Shown in pieces: positions 35,586 to 44,286 of a stretch of DNA of 64,000 nucleotides. The stretch is from Arthrobacter sp. GTDB taxonomy: Bacteria; Actinomycetota; Actinomycetes; Actinomycetales; Micrococcaceae. The notes below the pieces were generated by a model, which saw nothing but the letters and a program-made list of their open reading frames with translations, searched no databases and was not told where the DNA came from. The position numbers and the translations under genes were made by a program. The DNA lies in assembly GCA_023264815.1 (NCBI GenBank), contig JAHFUZ010000016.1, positions 31,275-95,274 on the forward strand, read 5' to 3'. Numbering within the stretch: the stretch's first letter is position 1; each line of letters opens with the position of its first letter.

Positions 35586-36961
35586 TCCCCGCAAGCATCC
35601 GCAGCCAGGAGTCCCTGGGCCGTGTCCACTTCGTTGGCATCGGCGGAGTGGGAATGTCCGCCGTTGCCCGCATTATGGTGGCGCGCGGCGTCACCGTCAG
35701 CGGCTCCGACGCCAAGGACCTGCCGGTTATGGCCGAGTTGTCAGCCGCCGGTGCCCGCATCGCCGTGGGTTACGCCGCAGCAAACCTGGGCGATGCACAG
35801 ACGGTGGTGGCAGGCTCGGCGATCCGTGCCGACAACCCCGAACTGGTGGCAGCCCGGGAATCCGGCTTGCCTGTGCTGCACCGGTCTGAGGCGCTGGCGG
35901 CCACCATGGGCGAGGACCTCGTGGTGACCGTCGCGGGAACCCACGGGAAATCCACCACCACCTCCATGATCACGGTCCTGCTCCAGGGTGCCGGACTCGA
36001 ACCGTCCTTTGCGATTGGCGCGAACGTGCCTGCGCTCGGCGTCAATGCAGCCCACGGCGCCTCCGGTGTCTTTGTGGCCGAAGCTGACGAATCCGACGGA
36101 TCCTTCCTGAACTACCGGCCACGGATCGCCGTGGTCACCAATGTGGAGCCGGACCACCTGGACCATTACGGTACCCCCGAAGCCGTGTACGAATCCTTTG
36201 ACCGGTTCACCGCGCTGCTGCCGGCCGACGGCGTTTTGATCGCCTGTGCCGACGACGCCGGTGCCCTTGCCCTGGCAGAGCGCACCCAGGCCCGAGGCAA
36301 CACCAGGGTGGTCCTCTACGGAACCTCGGACCGGTCCGATCTTGTCCTGCACGACGACGGCCCCGGGCACGTGGCGGTTTCCCCACCGGTCGCCGGCCGG
36401 CTGGCCCTGGAACTGCAGGTCCCCGGCCGGCACAACGCACTCAATGCAGCCGCCGCGGTGGCAGTGGCCCTGGAACTGGGTATCAGCGCGGACGTCGCAG
36501 TGCGGGCACTGGCTGGCTTCTCCGGGGCATCACGCCGATTTGAACTGAAGGGTGGGTCCCGCGGCATCCGCGTCTTTGATGACTACGCCCACCACCCCAC
36601 CGAGGTGCGGGCGGCCCTGACCGCAGCGAGGTCCGTGGCAGGCGGACACCGCGTCCATGTGCTCTTCCAACCACACCTGTTTTCCCGCACCAGGGAATTC
36701 GCACGCGAATTCGCCGACGCGCTGGACCTCGCTGATACAGCACTGGTCCTGGATATCTACCCGGCCCGTGAGGATCCCATTCCCGGAGTCACCAGCCGGC
36801 TCATTACCGATCACCTGGGACCGGGCGGGCGCCTGGTTGAGCCCGGTGAAGCAGTGGCCGCCCTCGTTGCGGCCGCTACGCCGGGGGACATCATCCTGAC
36901 CGTCGGAGCGGGGGACGTGACCGGCTTCGGCCCCCGGATCGTGCAGGCGCTCGATGGGTAG
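35582..36961 (+). CDS. murC: UDP-MurNAc:L-alanine ligase
   Basis: 459 residues. [18 protein letters not shown] (about 14-31), ATP site [20 protein letters not shown] (about 115-134), [31 protein letters not shown] (about 332-341). It adds L-Ala to UDP-MurNAc. The ATG overlaps the murG stop, and the gene overlaps ftsQ by 8 nt. Confidence 0.97.
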   Translation: MIPASIRSQESLGRVHFVGIGGVGMSAVARIMVARGVTVSGSDAKDLPVMAELSAAGARIAVGYAAANLGDAQTVVAGSAIRADNPELVAARESGLPVLHRSEALAATMGEDLVVTVAGTHGKSTTTSMITVLLQGAGLEPSFAIGANVPALGVNAAHGASGVFVAEADESDGSFLNYRPRIAVVTNVEPDHLDHYGTPEAVYESFDRFTALLPADGVLIACADDAGALALAERTQARGNTRVVLYGTSDRSDLVLHDDGPGHVAVSPPVAGRLALELQVPGRHNALNAAAAVAVALELGISADVAVRALAGFSGASRRFELKGGSRGIRVFDDYAHHPTEVRAALTAARSVAGGHRVHVLFQPHLFSRTREFAREFADALDLADTALVLDIYPAREDPIPGVTSRLITDHLGPGGRLVEPGEAVAALVAAATPGDIILTVGAGDVTGFGPRIVQALDG

Positions 36962-37883
36962 TCCACGCCGCCCCACCTACGCCCCGCCTTCCCGGCGGGA
37001 GCCGGCGGGGCGCCAGCCGGCCGTCAAGGCGCCGGGGCAGCCGGACGTCATCTCCGCCTCCAAGAGCGCGCCCCTGCCGGACGCGGCACCCGCGGGGCCG
37101 CGGAAGAAGCCGAAAAAGTCGGATCTGCCCCGCACCACGGAGGCGGCGCCTGACACCGGCGACAACGTGCTGGCGTTCCCCGAGCCGCCGGGAAAGCGCC
37201 GGAAGAGGCGCACCCTCATCACTCTCGGAACGTTCCTGGGGCTGGTTGCCATGCTGCTCGCAGCTGCCATTTTCTCGCCCATCCTGTCGGTGGGAACAAT
37301 CTCGGTAACCGGGACGAAGCTGGTCACCACCGGCCAGGTCCAGGACGCTCTGGGTCCGCTGAAAGGCAAACCGCTTCCGCAGATCAGCGATGAGGAGGTG
37401 GGCAGGCTGCTTGAACCTCTGGTCCAGATCAAATCCGTCTCCACGCAGGCGCGGCCTCCTTCCGAGCTCGTGGTGGAGATCCGGGAACGCATCCCCGTGG
37501 CGTTGGTCAAGCAGGGGGAGCAGTACCAGCTGGTAGACGTGGACGGCGTGGTGCTGGCCGCCACCGCGGACGCTGCGTCGGTATCCCTTCCGGTGATCGA
37601 CGGCGGCGCCGGCGCCATCGGCAAGGATCTGTTCCAGGCCACCGCCGCGGTCCTGGGCGCTCTCCCGCCGGATGTGCTGTCCAGGCTTTCCAACGCGTCG
37701 GCCCAGTCCGTGGATGCCGTGGAACTGAAGCTGGTAGACGGCCAGACCATTATTTGGGGCAACGCGGGGGAGAAGGAGCTCAAGGCCAAGGTGCTGGAGG
37801 CGTTGCTGAAAGTTCCCGCGGATCCTAAGAACCCCGTGCGCGTGTACGATGTGAGCGCGCCCCGGCATCCGGTGACGCGATGA
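36954..37883 (+). CDS. ftsQ: Cell division protein FtsQ/DivIB
   Basis: 309 residues. Long basic, Pro-rich cytoplasmic region (about 1-85), one transmembrane helix (about 87-108; LITLGTFLGLVAMLLAAAIF), then a POTRA domain (SVGTISVTGTKLVTTGQVQD) and beta domain. FtsQ scaffolds FtsL/FtsB and FtsWI at the septum. The 8-nt overlap with murC implies coupling. No ftsA follows; ftsZ is 203 bp downstream under its own leader. Confidence 0.93.
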   Translation: MGSPRRPTYAPPSRREPAGRQPAVKAPGQPDVISASKSAPLPDAAPAGPRKKPKKSDLPRTTEAAPDTGDNVLAFPEPPGKRRKRRTLITLGTFLGLVAMLLAAAIFSPILSVGTISVTGTKLVTTGQVQDALGPLKGKPLPQISDEEVGRLLEPLVQIKSVSTQARPPSELVVEIRERIPVALVKQGEQYQLVDVDGVVLAATADAASVSLPVIDGGAGAIGKDLFQATAAVLGALPPDVLSRLSNASAQSVDAVELKLVDGQTIIWGNAGEKELKAKVLEALLKVPADPKNPVRVYDVSAPRHPVTR

Positions 37884-37988
37884 AGGCACGCTCCGGGCAG
37901 GTTGCAATCTTTACCGTATTACCGCGACACGCGGTGCTGGTTATTGAATGTCCGAACCTTAGGAAATAGCGTTCCAGACATGAGTTAC

Positions 37989-38027
37989 TTGACATAACTA
38001 TAACCTTCAACTCGAAGGTTAAGGTTG
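37989..38027 (+). promoter_or_regulatory. ftsZ leader: TTGACA, palindrome and shared AAGGTTAA motif
   Basis: TTGACA (37989-37994); perfect 8-bp inverted repeat TAACCTTC-AACTC-GAAGGTTA (38001-38021); AAGGTTAAGGTTG (38015-38027), a 12/13 match to the merR leader at 1493. TAAGGT (38020-38025) fits a -10 box but is 25 bp from TTGACA, so the exact promoter is unsettled. Confidence 0.5.
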
Positions 38028-38086
38028 CAAGCTTCAAGCCCGACTCCACAGTTTTCGCAATAGGACACGAACAAGGGACACGTAAC

Positions 38087-39322
38087 GTGGCAGCTCCGCA
38101 GAATTACTTGGCCGTCATCAAGGTCGTCGGCATCGGCGGCGGTGGCGTGAACGCAGTCAACCGCATGATCGAGGTGGGCCTCCGGGGTGTCGAGTTTATC
38201 GCCATCAACACAGATGCGCAGGCGCTGCTGATGAGCGACGCCGACGTCAAGCTGGACGTCGGACGCGAACTGACCCGCGGGCTCGGTGCGGGGGCCAACC
38301 CTGAGGTGGGCAAGCAGGCTGCAGAGGACCACGCAGACGAGATCGAGGAAGTCATCCGCGGCGCAGACATGGTGTTCGTGACTGCCGGTGAAGGTGGCGG
38401 CACGGGTACCGGCGGCGCTCCCGTCGTGGCCCGCATTGCCCGCTCCCTGGGCGCCCTGACCATCGGTGTTGTCACCAGGCCGTTCACCTTCGAGGGTCGC
38501 CGCCGTGCAGGCTCCGCCGAGGCGGGCATTGACGCCCTCCGCGACGAAGTGGACACCCTGATCGTGATCCCGAACGACAGGCTCCTGTCCATCAGTGACC
38601 GCAACGTCTCCGTCCTGGACGCATTCCGCTCCGCTGACCAGGTCCTGCTGTCCGGTGTCCAGGGCATCACTGACCTCATTACCACCCCCGGCCTGATCAA
38701 CCTCGACTTCGCTGACGTGAAGTCCGTGATGCAGGGCGCAGGTTCCGCATTGATGGGCATTGGCTCGGCGCGTGGCGAAGACCGCGCCGTGAAGGCCGCG
38801 GAACTCGCTATCGCCTCCCCGCTGCTGGAAGCCTCCATCGACGGAGCGCACGGTGTCCTGCTTTCCATCCAGGGCGGCTCCGACCTCGGCCTGTTCGAGA
38901 TCAATGAGGCAGCCCGCCTGGTCCAGGAGGTGGCCCACCCTGAAGCGAACATCATCTTCGGTGCCGTCATCGACGACGCCCTCGGTGACGAGGCCCGGGT
39001 CACGGTTATTGCCGCAGGGTTCGACGACGTCAAGGCCACCTCGCCGTCCATGGACCAGTCCCAGCCCCATGTTGCGCCGCAGCGCCCCGCAGCAGCCCCC
39101 GCACCGGCCCAGGCTCCCACCCAGAGCGGCGGAAGCCACCAGCTGAACGCGCAGCCCGTCCACGCAGGCGTAGGCGCTTCAGGCCTGAGCAACTGGGGCC
39201 AGCAGCGCCCCTCGGCCATCCCTGCAGACTCCGGTTTCGACGTCGACCTTCCTTCCGTGGTGGAGCCGGATCTTTCGGGGAGTCGCGCGGATGACCTGGA
39301 TGTCCCCGACTTCCTGAAGTAG
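38087..39322 (+). CDS. ftsZ: Cell division GTPase FtsZ
   Basis: 411 residues. GTPase core: [14 protein letters not shown] (about 12-25), tubulin signature [15 protein letters not shown] (about 101-115), T7 loop [11 protein letters not shown] (about 204-214). An Ala/Pro/Gln spacer (about 325-400) leads to the C-terminal peptide [10 protein letters not shown] that binds SepF and FtsW. It polymerises into the Z-ring. GTG 38087 follows AAGGGA. The separate 203-bp leader (motifs at 37989-38027) suggests regulation apart from the upstream cluster, probably involving FtsR. Confidence 0.98.
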   Translation: MAAPQNYLAVIKVVGIGGGGVNAVNRMIEVGLRGVEFIAINTDAQALLMSDADVKLDVGRELTRGLGAGANPEVGKQAAEDHADEIEEVIRGADMVFVTAGEGGGTGTGGAPVVARIARSLGALTIGVVTRPFTFEGRRRAGSAEAGIDALRDEVDTLIVIPNDRLLSISDRNVSVLDAFRSADQVLLSGVQGITDLITTPGLINLDFADVKSVMQGAGSALMGIGSARGEDRAVKAAELAIASPLLEASIDGAHGVLLSIQGGSDLGLFEINEAARLVQEVAHPEANIIFGAVIDDALGDEARVTVIAAGFDDVKATSPSMDQSQPHVAPQRPAAAPAPAQAPTQSGGSHQLNAQPVHAGVGASGLSNWGQQRPSAIPADSGFDVDLPSVVEPDLSGSRADDLDVPDFLK

Positions 39323-39330
39323 GGCATGGC

Positions 39331-40026
39331 TTGTTCTTTTGGCGGGCTGAGGTTTCCCCCGGCGTGCAGGTGGCCTTCACGGATGTCCGTGCAGGCAACC
39401 TGGCCCTCCACGTGGGGGATGACCCCACCGACGTCCTGCGGCGCCGCGGGGCCCTTGAGGCCGCCGCGGACCTGGCCCCTGGATCCCTGCGGTTTATGGA
39501 CCAGGTGCACGGCAGAACCGTTGAATTGATGGAGTCCGGCACGCCGGCCCCCACGGCGGACGGCATGGTCTCGCATGGGCTGCCGCTCGCGGTGATGGTG
39601 GCAGACTGCATCCCCGCGGTGCTCGTGGGACAAGGGCAGGACGGTCCGGTCCTGGCTGCTGTGCACGCAGGCCGGCCGGGGATAGCAAATGGCATCCTGA
39701 CGGCAGCCGTTGAACGGATGAAGGAAGCCGGCGCCACCGGCATCCGCGCCTGGCTCGGCCCCTCAATTTGCGGCAACTGCTATGAAGTTCCGGAAGAATT
39801 GCGTGCCCAGGTGGCCCGGCAGGTGCCGTCAACCTGGGCGACCACCACGTGGGGAACTGCTGCGCTGGATCTTCCCGCCGGCGCACGCAGCCAACTGGAA
39901 GCGGCCGGCGTCGGTATTGAATACGCCGGGCCGTGCACGCGGGAAAGTAACGAACTGTTCTCCTACCGGCGGTCCGCCGGCACCGGACGGTTCGCCGGGC
40001 TGGTGTGGTCAGGGGATACGGAATGA
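39331..40026 (+). CDS. pgeF: Peptidoglycan editing factor PgeF (YfiH/LACC1 family)
   Basis: 231 residues. The conserved His-Cys-His metal/catalytic set is present: MDQVHGRT (about residue 53), VADCIPAVLVG (about 91) and AAVHAGRPGI (about 112). The family removes L-Ser errors in muropeptide precursors in E. coli, and some members are purine nucleoside phosphorylase/adenosine deaminase enzymes. TTG 39331 is the first plausible start, 8 nt after ftsZ; GTG 39364 is an alternative. Its stop overlaps the yggS start (ATGA). Confidence 0.9.
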   Translation: MFFWRAEVSPGVQVAFTDVRAGNLALHVGDDPTDVLRRRGALEAAADLAPGSLRFMDQVHGRTVELMESGTPAPTADGMVSHGLPLAVMVADCIPAVLVGQGQDGPVLAAVHAGRPGIANGILTAAVERMKEAGATGIRAWLGPSICGNCYEVPEELRAQVARQVPSTWATTTWGTAALDLPAGARSQLEAAGVGIEYAGPCTRESNELFSYRRSAGTGRFAGLVWSGDTE

Positions 40027-40751
40027 CGACGGACGGCTCAGCGCGGACGTCGGACCTCGCGGAGCGCCTGGCGGCGGTGCAGCGTCGAATCGACGCCGCC
40101 GCAACGAAGGCGGGCCGTACCGGTGACCTGCCCACGCTGATTGTGGTCACCAAGTTCCATCCCGCCGATGACATCAGGCGCCTCGCTGCCCTGGGCGTTC
40201 GCGACGTGGGTGAAAACAGGGACCAGGAAGCCTCGGCCAAGGCCGCGGAACTGGCCGAGCTCAAGCTCAACTGGCATTTCGTCGGACAGTTGCAGAGCAA
40301 AAAAGCAAAATCCGTGGCCAGGTATGCCCATGCCATCCACTCCATCGACCGGCCCGGCCTGGTTGATGGCCTGCAGCGGGCCATCGCCGTGGAGCAGGAG
40401 GGGACAGGCCGTGGGGCTTTGCGGTGCTTCATCCAGGTCAGCCTCGACGACGACGCGGGAGCCCACCGTGGCGGCGCCGCACCCAACAATGTCCCGATGC
40501 TGGCCGACCGGATTGCCGGTGCCGCCGGGCTTGACCTCGCCGGTGTGATGGCCGTTGCCCCCCTGGGTGGGAACCCGGAGGCGGCGTTCGAAAAACTGGC
40601 CGCCATCTCGGCGTCGCTCGTGGCCTCACACCCGGCCGCCATCGGCATCTCTGCGGGGATGAGCCAGGATCTCGAGGCGGCCATCAGGTTCGGGGCGACA
40701 CACCTGAGAATCGGCTCCGATATTCTCGGATCGCGTCCCGCCGTGGGGTAG
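40023..40751 (+). CDS. YggS/PLPBP family pyridoxal-phosphate homeostasis protein
   Basis: 242 residues, alanine racemase-like N-terminal barrel. The PLP lysine lies in LIVVTKFHP (about residue 44); GENRDQEASAKAAEL, NWHFVGQLQSKKAK, IGISAGMSQDLEAAI and THLRIGSDILG are family signatures. These proteins buffer PLP and affect amino-acid pools rather than acting as racemases. It sits between pgeF and sepF, as in many Gram-positive dcw regions. ATG 40023 overlaps the pgeF stop. Confidence 0.94.
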   Translation: MTTDGSARTSDLAERLAAVQRRIDAAATKAGRTGDLPTLIVVTKFHPADDIRRLAALGVRDVGENRDQEASAKAAELAELKLNWHFVGQLQSKKAKSVARYAHAIHSIDRPGLVDGLQRAIAVEQEGTGRGALRCFIQVSLDDDAGAHRGGAAPNNVPMLADRIAGAAGLDLAGVMAVAPLGGNPEAAFEKLAAISASLVASHPAAIGISAGMSQDLEAAIRFGATHLRIGSDILGSRPAVG

Positions 40752-40840
40752 CGTCAAGCACATAGGAAGCGAGTGGCGGGGGATTCCAGTGCTGTCAAGT
40801 TATTGGGCGGCCCGCCTACGGACACGATTAGGAGTCGACC

Positions 40841-41371
40841 ATGGCCGGCGCTCTGCGCAAGACAATGATCTATCTTGGGCTCGCCGATGGCGATGAACAT
40901 TACGAGTCCGAGCACACTACAACACGTAAGGACGAGGACGATTCGATGGACGCTGAGCGCGAGGAACGCCGGGCCCCGGCACCGGTCCGCGACGTCAGCC
41001 GCGAATCGTCACACGCCCCTGAAGAGGAATACCGCGCACCCGTGACCCCCATCAAGCGTGCGGCCTCGAGCCGCGAGGAAACGTCCGGACTTCGGCAGAT
41101 CACCACGATCCACCCGCGGTCCTACAACGACGCCAAGCTCATCGGTGAGAGTTTCCGCGACGGCATTCCAGTCATCATGAACGTCACCGACATGGGCGAA
41201 GCCGACGCCAAGCGGCTCGTGGACTTTTCGGCAGGCCTGGTGTTCGGCCTCCGGGGCAGCATCGAGCGGGTCACGAACAAGGTCTTCCTGCTCTCACCGT
41301 CGTACATTGAGGTTATTGGTGACGACAAAAAGGCCAGCGAGACCCAGGCAAGCTTTTTCAACCAAAGCTAG
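40841..41371 (+). CDS. sepF: Cell division protein SepF
   Basis: 176 residues. The N-terminal membrane-targeting helix ([19 protein letters not shown]) is followed by an acidic/Arg-rich linker and the SepF beta-domain (about 85-176; [45 protein letters not shown]). SepF tethers FtsZ to the membrane and is its essential anchor in actinobacteria, which lack FtsA, as here. ATG 40841 follows AGGAGTCGACC. A hairpin follows the gene (41389-41418). Confidence 0.95.
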   Translation: MAGALRKTMIYLGLADGDEHYESEHTTTRKDEDDSMDAEREERRAPAPVRDVSRESSHAPEEEYRAPVTPIKRAASSREETSGLRQITTIHPRSYNDAKLIGESFRDGIPVIMNVTDMGEADAKRLVDFSAGLVFGLRGSIERVTNKVFLLSPSYIEVIGDDKKASETQASFFNQS

Positions 41372-41388
41372 CCACAAAGCTTATTGCT

Positions 41389-41418
41389 GATGCCAGGCAG
41401 GGACACCTGTCTGGCATC
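41389..41418 (+). terminator. Hairpin between sepF and yggT
   Basis: GATGCCAGGCAG and CTGTCTGGCATC (one mismatch) around a 6-nt loop, 18 nt after sepF. No T-run, so it may be a partial terminator or an mRNA-processing element. Confidence 0.45.
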
Positions 41419-41493
41419 TGTGCTGAAATAGACAAGAATCATTGGCAGGGCACCGCGGTGCCGGGATATGGACATGGAGATATGAGTTAAGTC

Positions 41494-41781
41494 ATGGGAA
41501 TTGTTTTCGGACTTGTCTATATCGCCCTGCTCCTGTTCTTTGTGGCACTGATCATCCGCCTCGTCTTCGACTGGGTCCAGATGTTTGCCAGGGAGTGGCG
41601 GCCCCGTGGTGCCGCCCTCGTGACGGCCCACACGGTGTATTCGGTGACCGATCCGCCGCTCAAGGGGCTCCGGCGCGTGATCCCCCCGCTCCGGCTCGGC
41701 GGCGTGACGCTGGACCTCGGATTCCTGGTCCTTTTCATCGCCGTCAGCGTTGCAATGGCGGTGACCAGGGGTTTCGCGTAA
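41494..41781 (+). CDS. YggT family membrane protein
   Basis: 95 residues with two transmembrane helices (about 4-27, 72-92) and the YggT signature VTDPPLKGLRRVIPPLRLGGVTLDLGF (written here from residues 51-77 in part: VTDPPLK, RRVIPPLR, LDLGF). Proteins of this family lie between sepF and divIVA in Gram-positive bacteria; the function is unclear, with osmotic or division roles suggested. ATG 41494 lacks a clear ribosome site (AGTTAAGTC upstream). Confidence 0.9.
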   Translation: MGIVFGLVYIALLLFFVALIIRLVFDWVQMFAREWRPRGAALVTAHTVYSVTDPPLKGLRRVIPPLRLGGVTLDLGFLVLFIAVSVAMAVTRGFA

Positions 41782-41959
41782 TCTTCGACAAGACCTAGCA
41801 ACTCAGGCGACGTTCCTGCAAACGAACTTGTCCCTGTGGCGCGAAAGAAATCTCCGGTTTGACACCCAGTGTTGAATTAGAGGAACCAGACAAATTTTAG
41901 GTACCGTAGTTTTGACGGCCGGAAGGCCTACTGACTAACTAGACCAATGAGGTGACCAG

Positions 41960-42655
41960 ATGGCTTTGACGCCAGAAGACGTTGTCAACAAGCGCTTTCA
42001 GCCGACCAAGTTCCGCGAAGGCTACGACCAGGACGAGGTTGACGACTTCCTGGACGAGATCGTTGTGGAACTGAGGCGCCTGAACCAGGAGAACGACGAG
42101 CTCCGCAAGAAGCTTGCCGAATCCGGTTCCGCCGTGCCGGCCAGCTCCGCTGGAGCCGCCCCGGTGGTTGAGAAGGTCCCCGCGCCCGTCAAGGCTGACA
42201 AGGTCGAGGCCCCGGCAAAGGCCGAGGCCGAAACCAAGGCTCCCGAGGCCGCCAAGAAGAAGGAAGCCGAACCGGCAGCAGCCGTTGCAGCCGTACCGGC
42301 AGCAGCTCCGGCACCGGCCGCCGGAAGCAGCGTTTCGGCCGAGTCTGCCGCCGGCCTCCTGGCCATGGCACAGCAGATGCACGACCGTCACGTCGCCGAT
42401 GGCCAGTCCCAGAAGGACAAGATCATTGCCGAAGCCCAGATCGAGGCCAGCAGCCTGGTCAACGATGCCCAGGAGAAGTCACGCAAGATCCTGGGTGCCT
42501 TGGAGCAGCAGCGCTCCGTCCTGGAACGCAAGGTAGAGCAGCTCCGCGGATTCGAACGCGATTACCGCTCGCGCCTGAAGGCCTACATCGAAGGCCAGTT
42601 GCGCGACCTGGACGCCCGCGGTTCAGTCGCAGCCCCTGAGGTGGAAGCGAACTAG
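41960..42655 (+). CDS. divIVA: DivIVA/Wag31 polar growth protein
   Basis: 231 residues. Conserved N-terminal lipid-binding domain (MALTPEDVVNKRFQPTKF; FLDEIVVELRRLNQENDELR), a long Ala/Pro/Lys/Glu-rich linker (about 60-118) and a C-terminal coiled coil (about 135-220). It marks negatively curved membrane at poles and septa and recruits wall synthesis. GAGGTG precedes ATG 41960. The 178-bp leader contains TTGACA (41859-41864), suggesting a separate promoter, though no clear -10 pairs with it. A terminator follows. Confidence 0.95.
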   Translation: MALTPEDVVNKRFQPTKFREGYDQDEVDDFLDEIVVELRRLNQENDELRKKLAESGSAVPASSAGAAPVVEKVPAPVKADKVEAPAKAEAETKAPEAAKKKEAEPAAAVAAVPAAAPAPAAGSSVSAESAAGLLAMAQQMHDRHVADGQSQKDKIIAEAQIEASSLVNDAQEKSRKILGALEQQRSVLERKVEQLRGFERDYRSRLKAYIEGQLRDLDARGSVAAPEVEAN

Positions 42656-42677
42656 TCCGTCAAGCACGTATTCTGAA

Positions 42678-42713
42678 AGCCGGTGGCTGGGGATTCCTCG
42701 GCCGCCGGCTTTT
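42678..42713 (+). terminator. Terminator after divIVA
   Basis: AGCCGGTGGC / GCCGCCGGCT stem (one G-T pair) followed by TTTT, 22 nt after the divIVA stop. It ends the dcw transcript before lspA. Confidence 0.8.
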
Positions 42714-42746
42714 GTGATTAACATCGGTTTTCCAAATGAAAGCACC

Positions 42747-43319
42747 ATGACTGACGAACTTGCCGCTGACGCTGCGCCCCCTGCTCCTTCCTCCTCCCGT
42801 AAAGGGAAGAGGCTCCTGCTGTCGCTTTTCGCGGGCTTTGCCGTCTTCGCCTACGCCTTTGACCAGCTGACAAAAATCTGGGTGACCACGTCCATGGTGG
42901 AAGGGGAGCGTATCCCCGTGCTGCCGCCATTCCTGCACTGGTACTTAATCCGGAATTCCGGGGCGGCCTTCTCCATCGGAGAGAACGTGACATGGGTGTT
43001 TTCCATCATCATGGCCGGGGTTTCCATTGCCATCCTGTTCCAGGTCCGCAAACTCGGCTCCGCCTGGTGGGCGCTGGCCTTGGGACTGCTCCTTGGCGGT
43101 GCGCTGGGCAATCTGACTGACCGCCTGTTTCGGGAACCTTCCTTCGGCATGGGGCACGTGGTGGACTTCATCCAGCTGCCAAACTTTGCCATCTTCAACA
43201 TCGCCGACTCCGCGGTGGTTTCCGCCGTCTCCATCATCTGTATCCTGACGCTGCGCGGGATCTCGCTGGACGGGTCACGGCACGTCGCGGTGCCGAAGCA
43301 GAAAACTGACGATGCCTGA
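42747..43319 (+). CDS. lspA: Lipoprotein signal peptidase (SPase II)
   Basis: 190 residues, four transmembrane helices. The catalytic aspartates are seen in [10 protein letters not shown] and FNIADSAV (about residues 122 and 148), with [10 protein letters not shown] and FDQLTKIWV. It cleaves the signal peptide of diacylated prolipoproteins; the window encodes one likely client (20148-20675). ATG 42747 is chosen over GTG 42714, which directly abuts the divIVA terminator T-run. The gene overlaps rluD by 8 nt. Confidence 0.94.
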   Translation: MTDELAADAAPPAPSSSRKGKRLLLSLFAGFAVFAYAFDQLTKIWVTTSMVEGERIPVLPPFLHWYLIRNSGAAFSIGENVTWVFSIIMAGVSIAILFQVRKLGSAWWALALGLLLGGALGNLTDRLFREPSFGMGHVVDFIQLPNFAIFNIADSAVVSAVSIICILTLRGISLDGSRHVAVPKQKTDDA

Positions 43320-44238
43320 GCGCGTGGTGGTGGCCGATGAATTCGGTGGCAAGCGGGCTGATGCCGGGCTCGCCGGGCTGATGGGGATATCCCGCTCCCT
43401 GGCGGCGACCCTCATTGCCGAAGGCAACGTGGCCAGCCGCGGCAAGAAGGTCGGAAAGTCTGCGCGCCTGGTGGCCGGGGATGTCCTGGAAGTGACGGTG
43501 CCTGAACGACGGGACCCGCTCGAAGTGGTGGAGGAAGTTGTGGAAGGCCTGAAGATCCTGCTCGACGACGACGATTTTGTTGTGGTGGACAAGCCGGTGG
43601 GGGTCGCCGCGCACCCGTCGCCAGGCTGGGTGGGTCCCACGGTGGTGGGCGGCCTCGCCGGTGCAGGCTACCGCATCTCCACCTCCGGTGCCCCGGAGCG
43701 GGTGGGCATCGTCCACAGGCTCGACGTCGGCACCTCCGGAGTGATGGTGGTGGCCAAAACGGAGCGCGCCTACACGGCCCTCAAGCGGGCCTTCAAGGAA
43801 CGCACCGTGGACAAGGTGTACCACGCGGTGGTCCAAGGGCTGCCTGACCCGTTGGAGGGCACCATTGACGCCCCGATCGGCCGCCACCCGGGACACGACT
43901 GGCGCTTTGCGGTGGTTGAGGACGGCCGGCCGTCCGTCACCCACTACGAGGTGCTGGAAGCCTTCGGCAAGGCGACCCTGGTGGAGGTGCACTTGGAAAC
44001 CGGGAGAACACACCAGATCCGAGTGCACTTTTCCGCCCTGCGCCACCCCTGCGCCGGTGACCTGACCTACGGCGCTGATCCGCGGCTGGCCGCAACCCTG
44101 GGCCTGACCCGGCAATGGCTGCATGCCCGCCAGCTCGGCTTTGACCACCCGGTTACCGGCGAGCGGGTGACCGTCACCAGCGAATATCCCCAGGACCTTG
44201 CCTACGCCCTGGAAGTCCTCGAGTCAGGGCAAGCCTAG
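43312..44238 (+). CDS. RluA-family rRNA pseudouridine synthase (RluD-like)
   Basis: 308 residues. N-terminal S4 RNA-binding domain (about 12-70) and RluA catalytic domain with [18 protein letters not shown] (catalytic Asp about residue 140), [26 protein letters not shown]. It makes pseudouridines in 23S rRNA; RluD sites in helix 69 are likely but not provable here. ATG 43312 overlaps lspA by 8 nt, the usual lspA-rluD pairing. Confidence 0.94.
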   Translation: MPERVVVADEFGGKRADAGLAGLMGISRSLAATLIAEGNVASRGKKVGKSARLVAGDVLEVTVPERRDPLEVVEEVVEGLKILLDDDDFVVVDKPVGVAAHPSPGWVGPTVVGGLAGAGYRISTSGAPERVGIVHRLDVGTSGVMVVAKTERAYTALKRAFKERTVDKVYHAVVQGLPDPLEGTIDAPIGRHPGHDWRFAVVEDGRPSVTHYEVLEAFGKATLVEVHLETGRTHQIRVHFSALRHPCAGDLTYGADPRLAATLGLTRQWLHARQLGFDHPVTGERVTVTSEYPQDLAYALEVLESGQA

Positions 44239-44274
44239 CCATGACGGGCGGCCACCGCTCCGGCGGCCAGCGCA

Positions 44275-44280
44275 TAGAAT
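44275..44280 (+). promoter_or_regulatory. -10 box, probable leaderless dnaE transcript
   Basis: TAGAAT ends 6 nt before GTG 44287. Confidence 0.55.
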
Positions 44281-44286
44281 AGGGCG

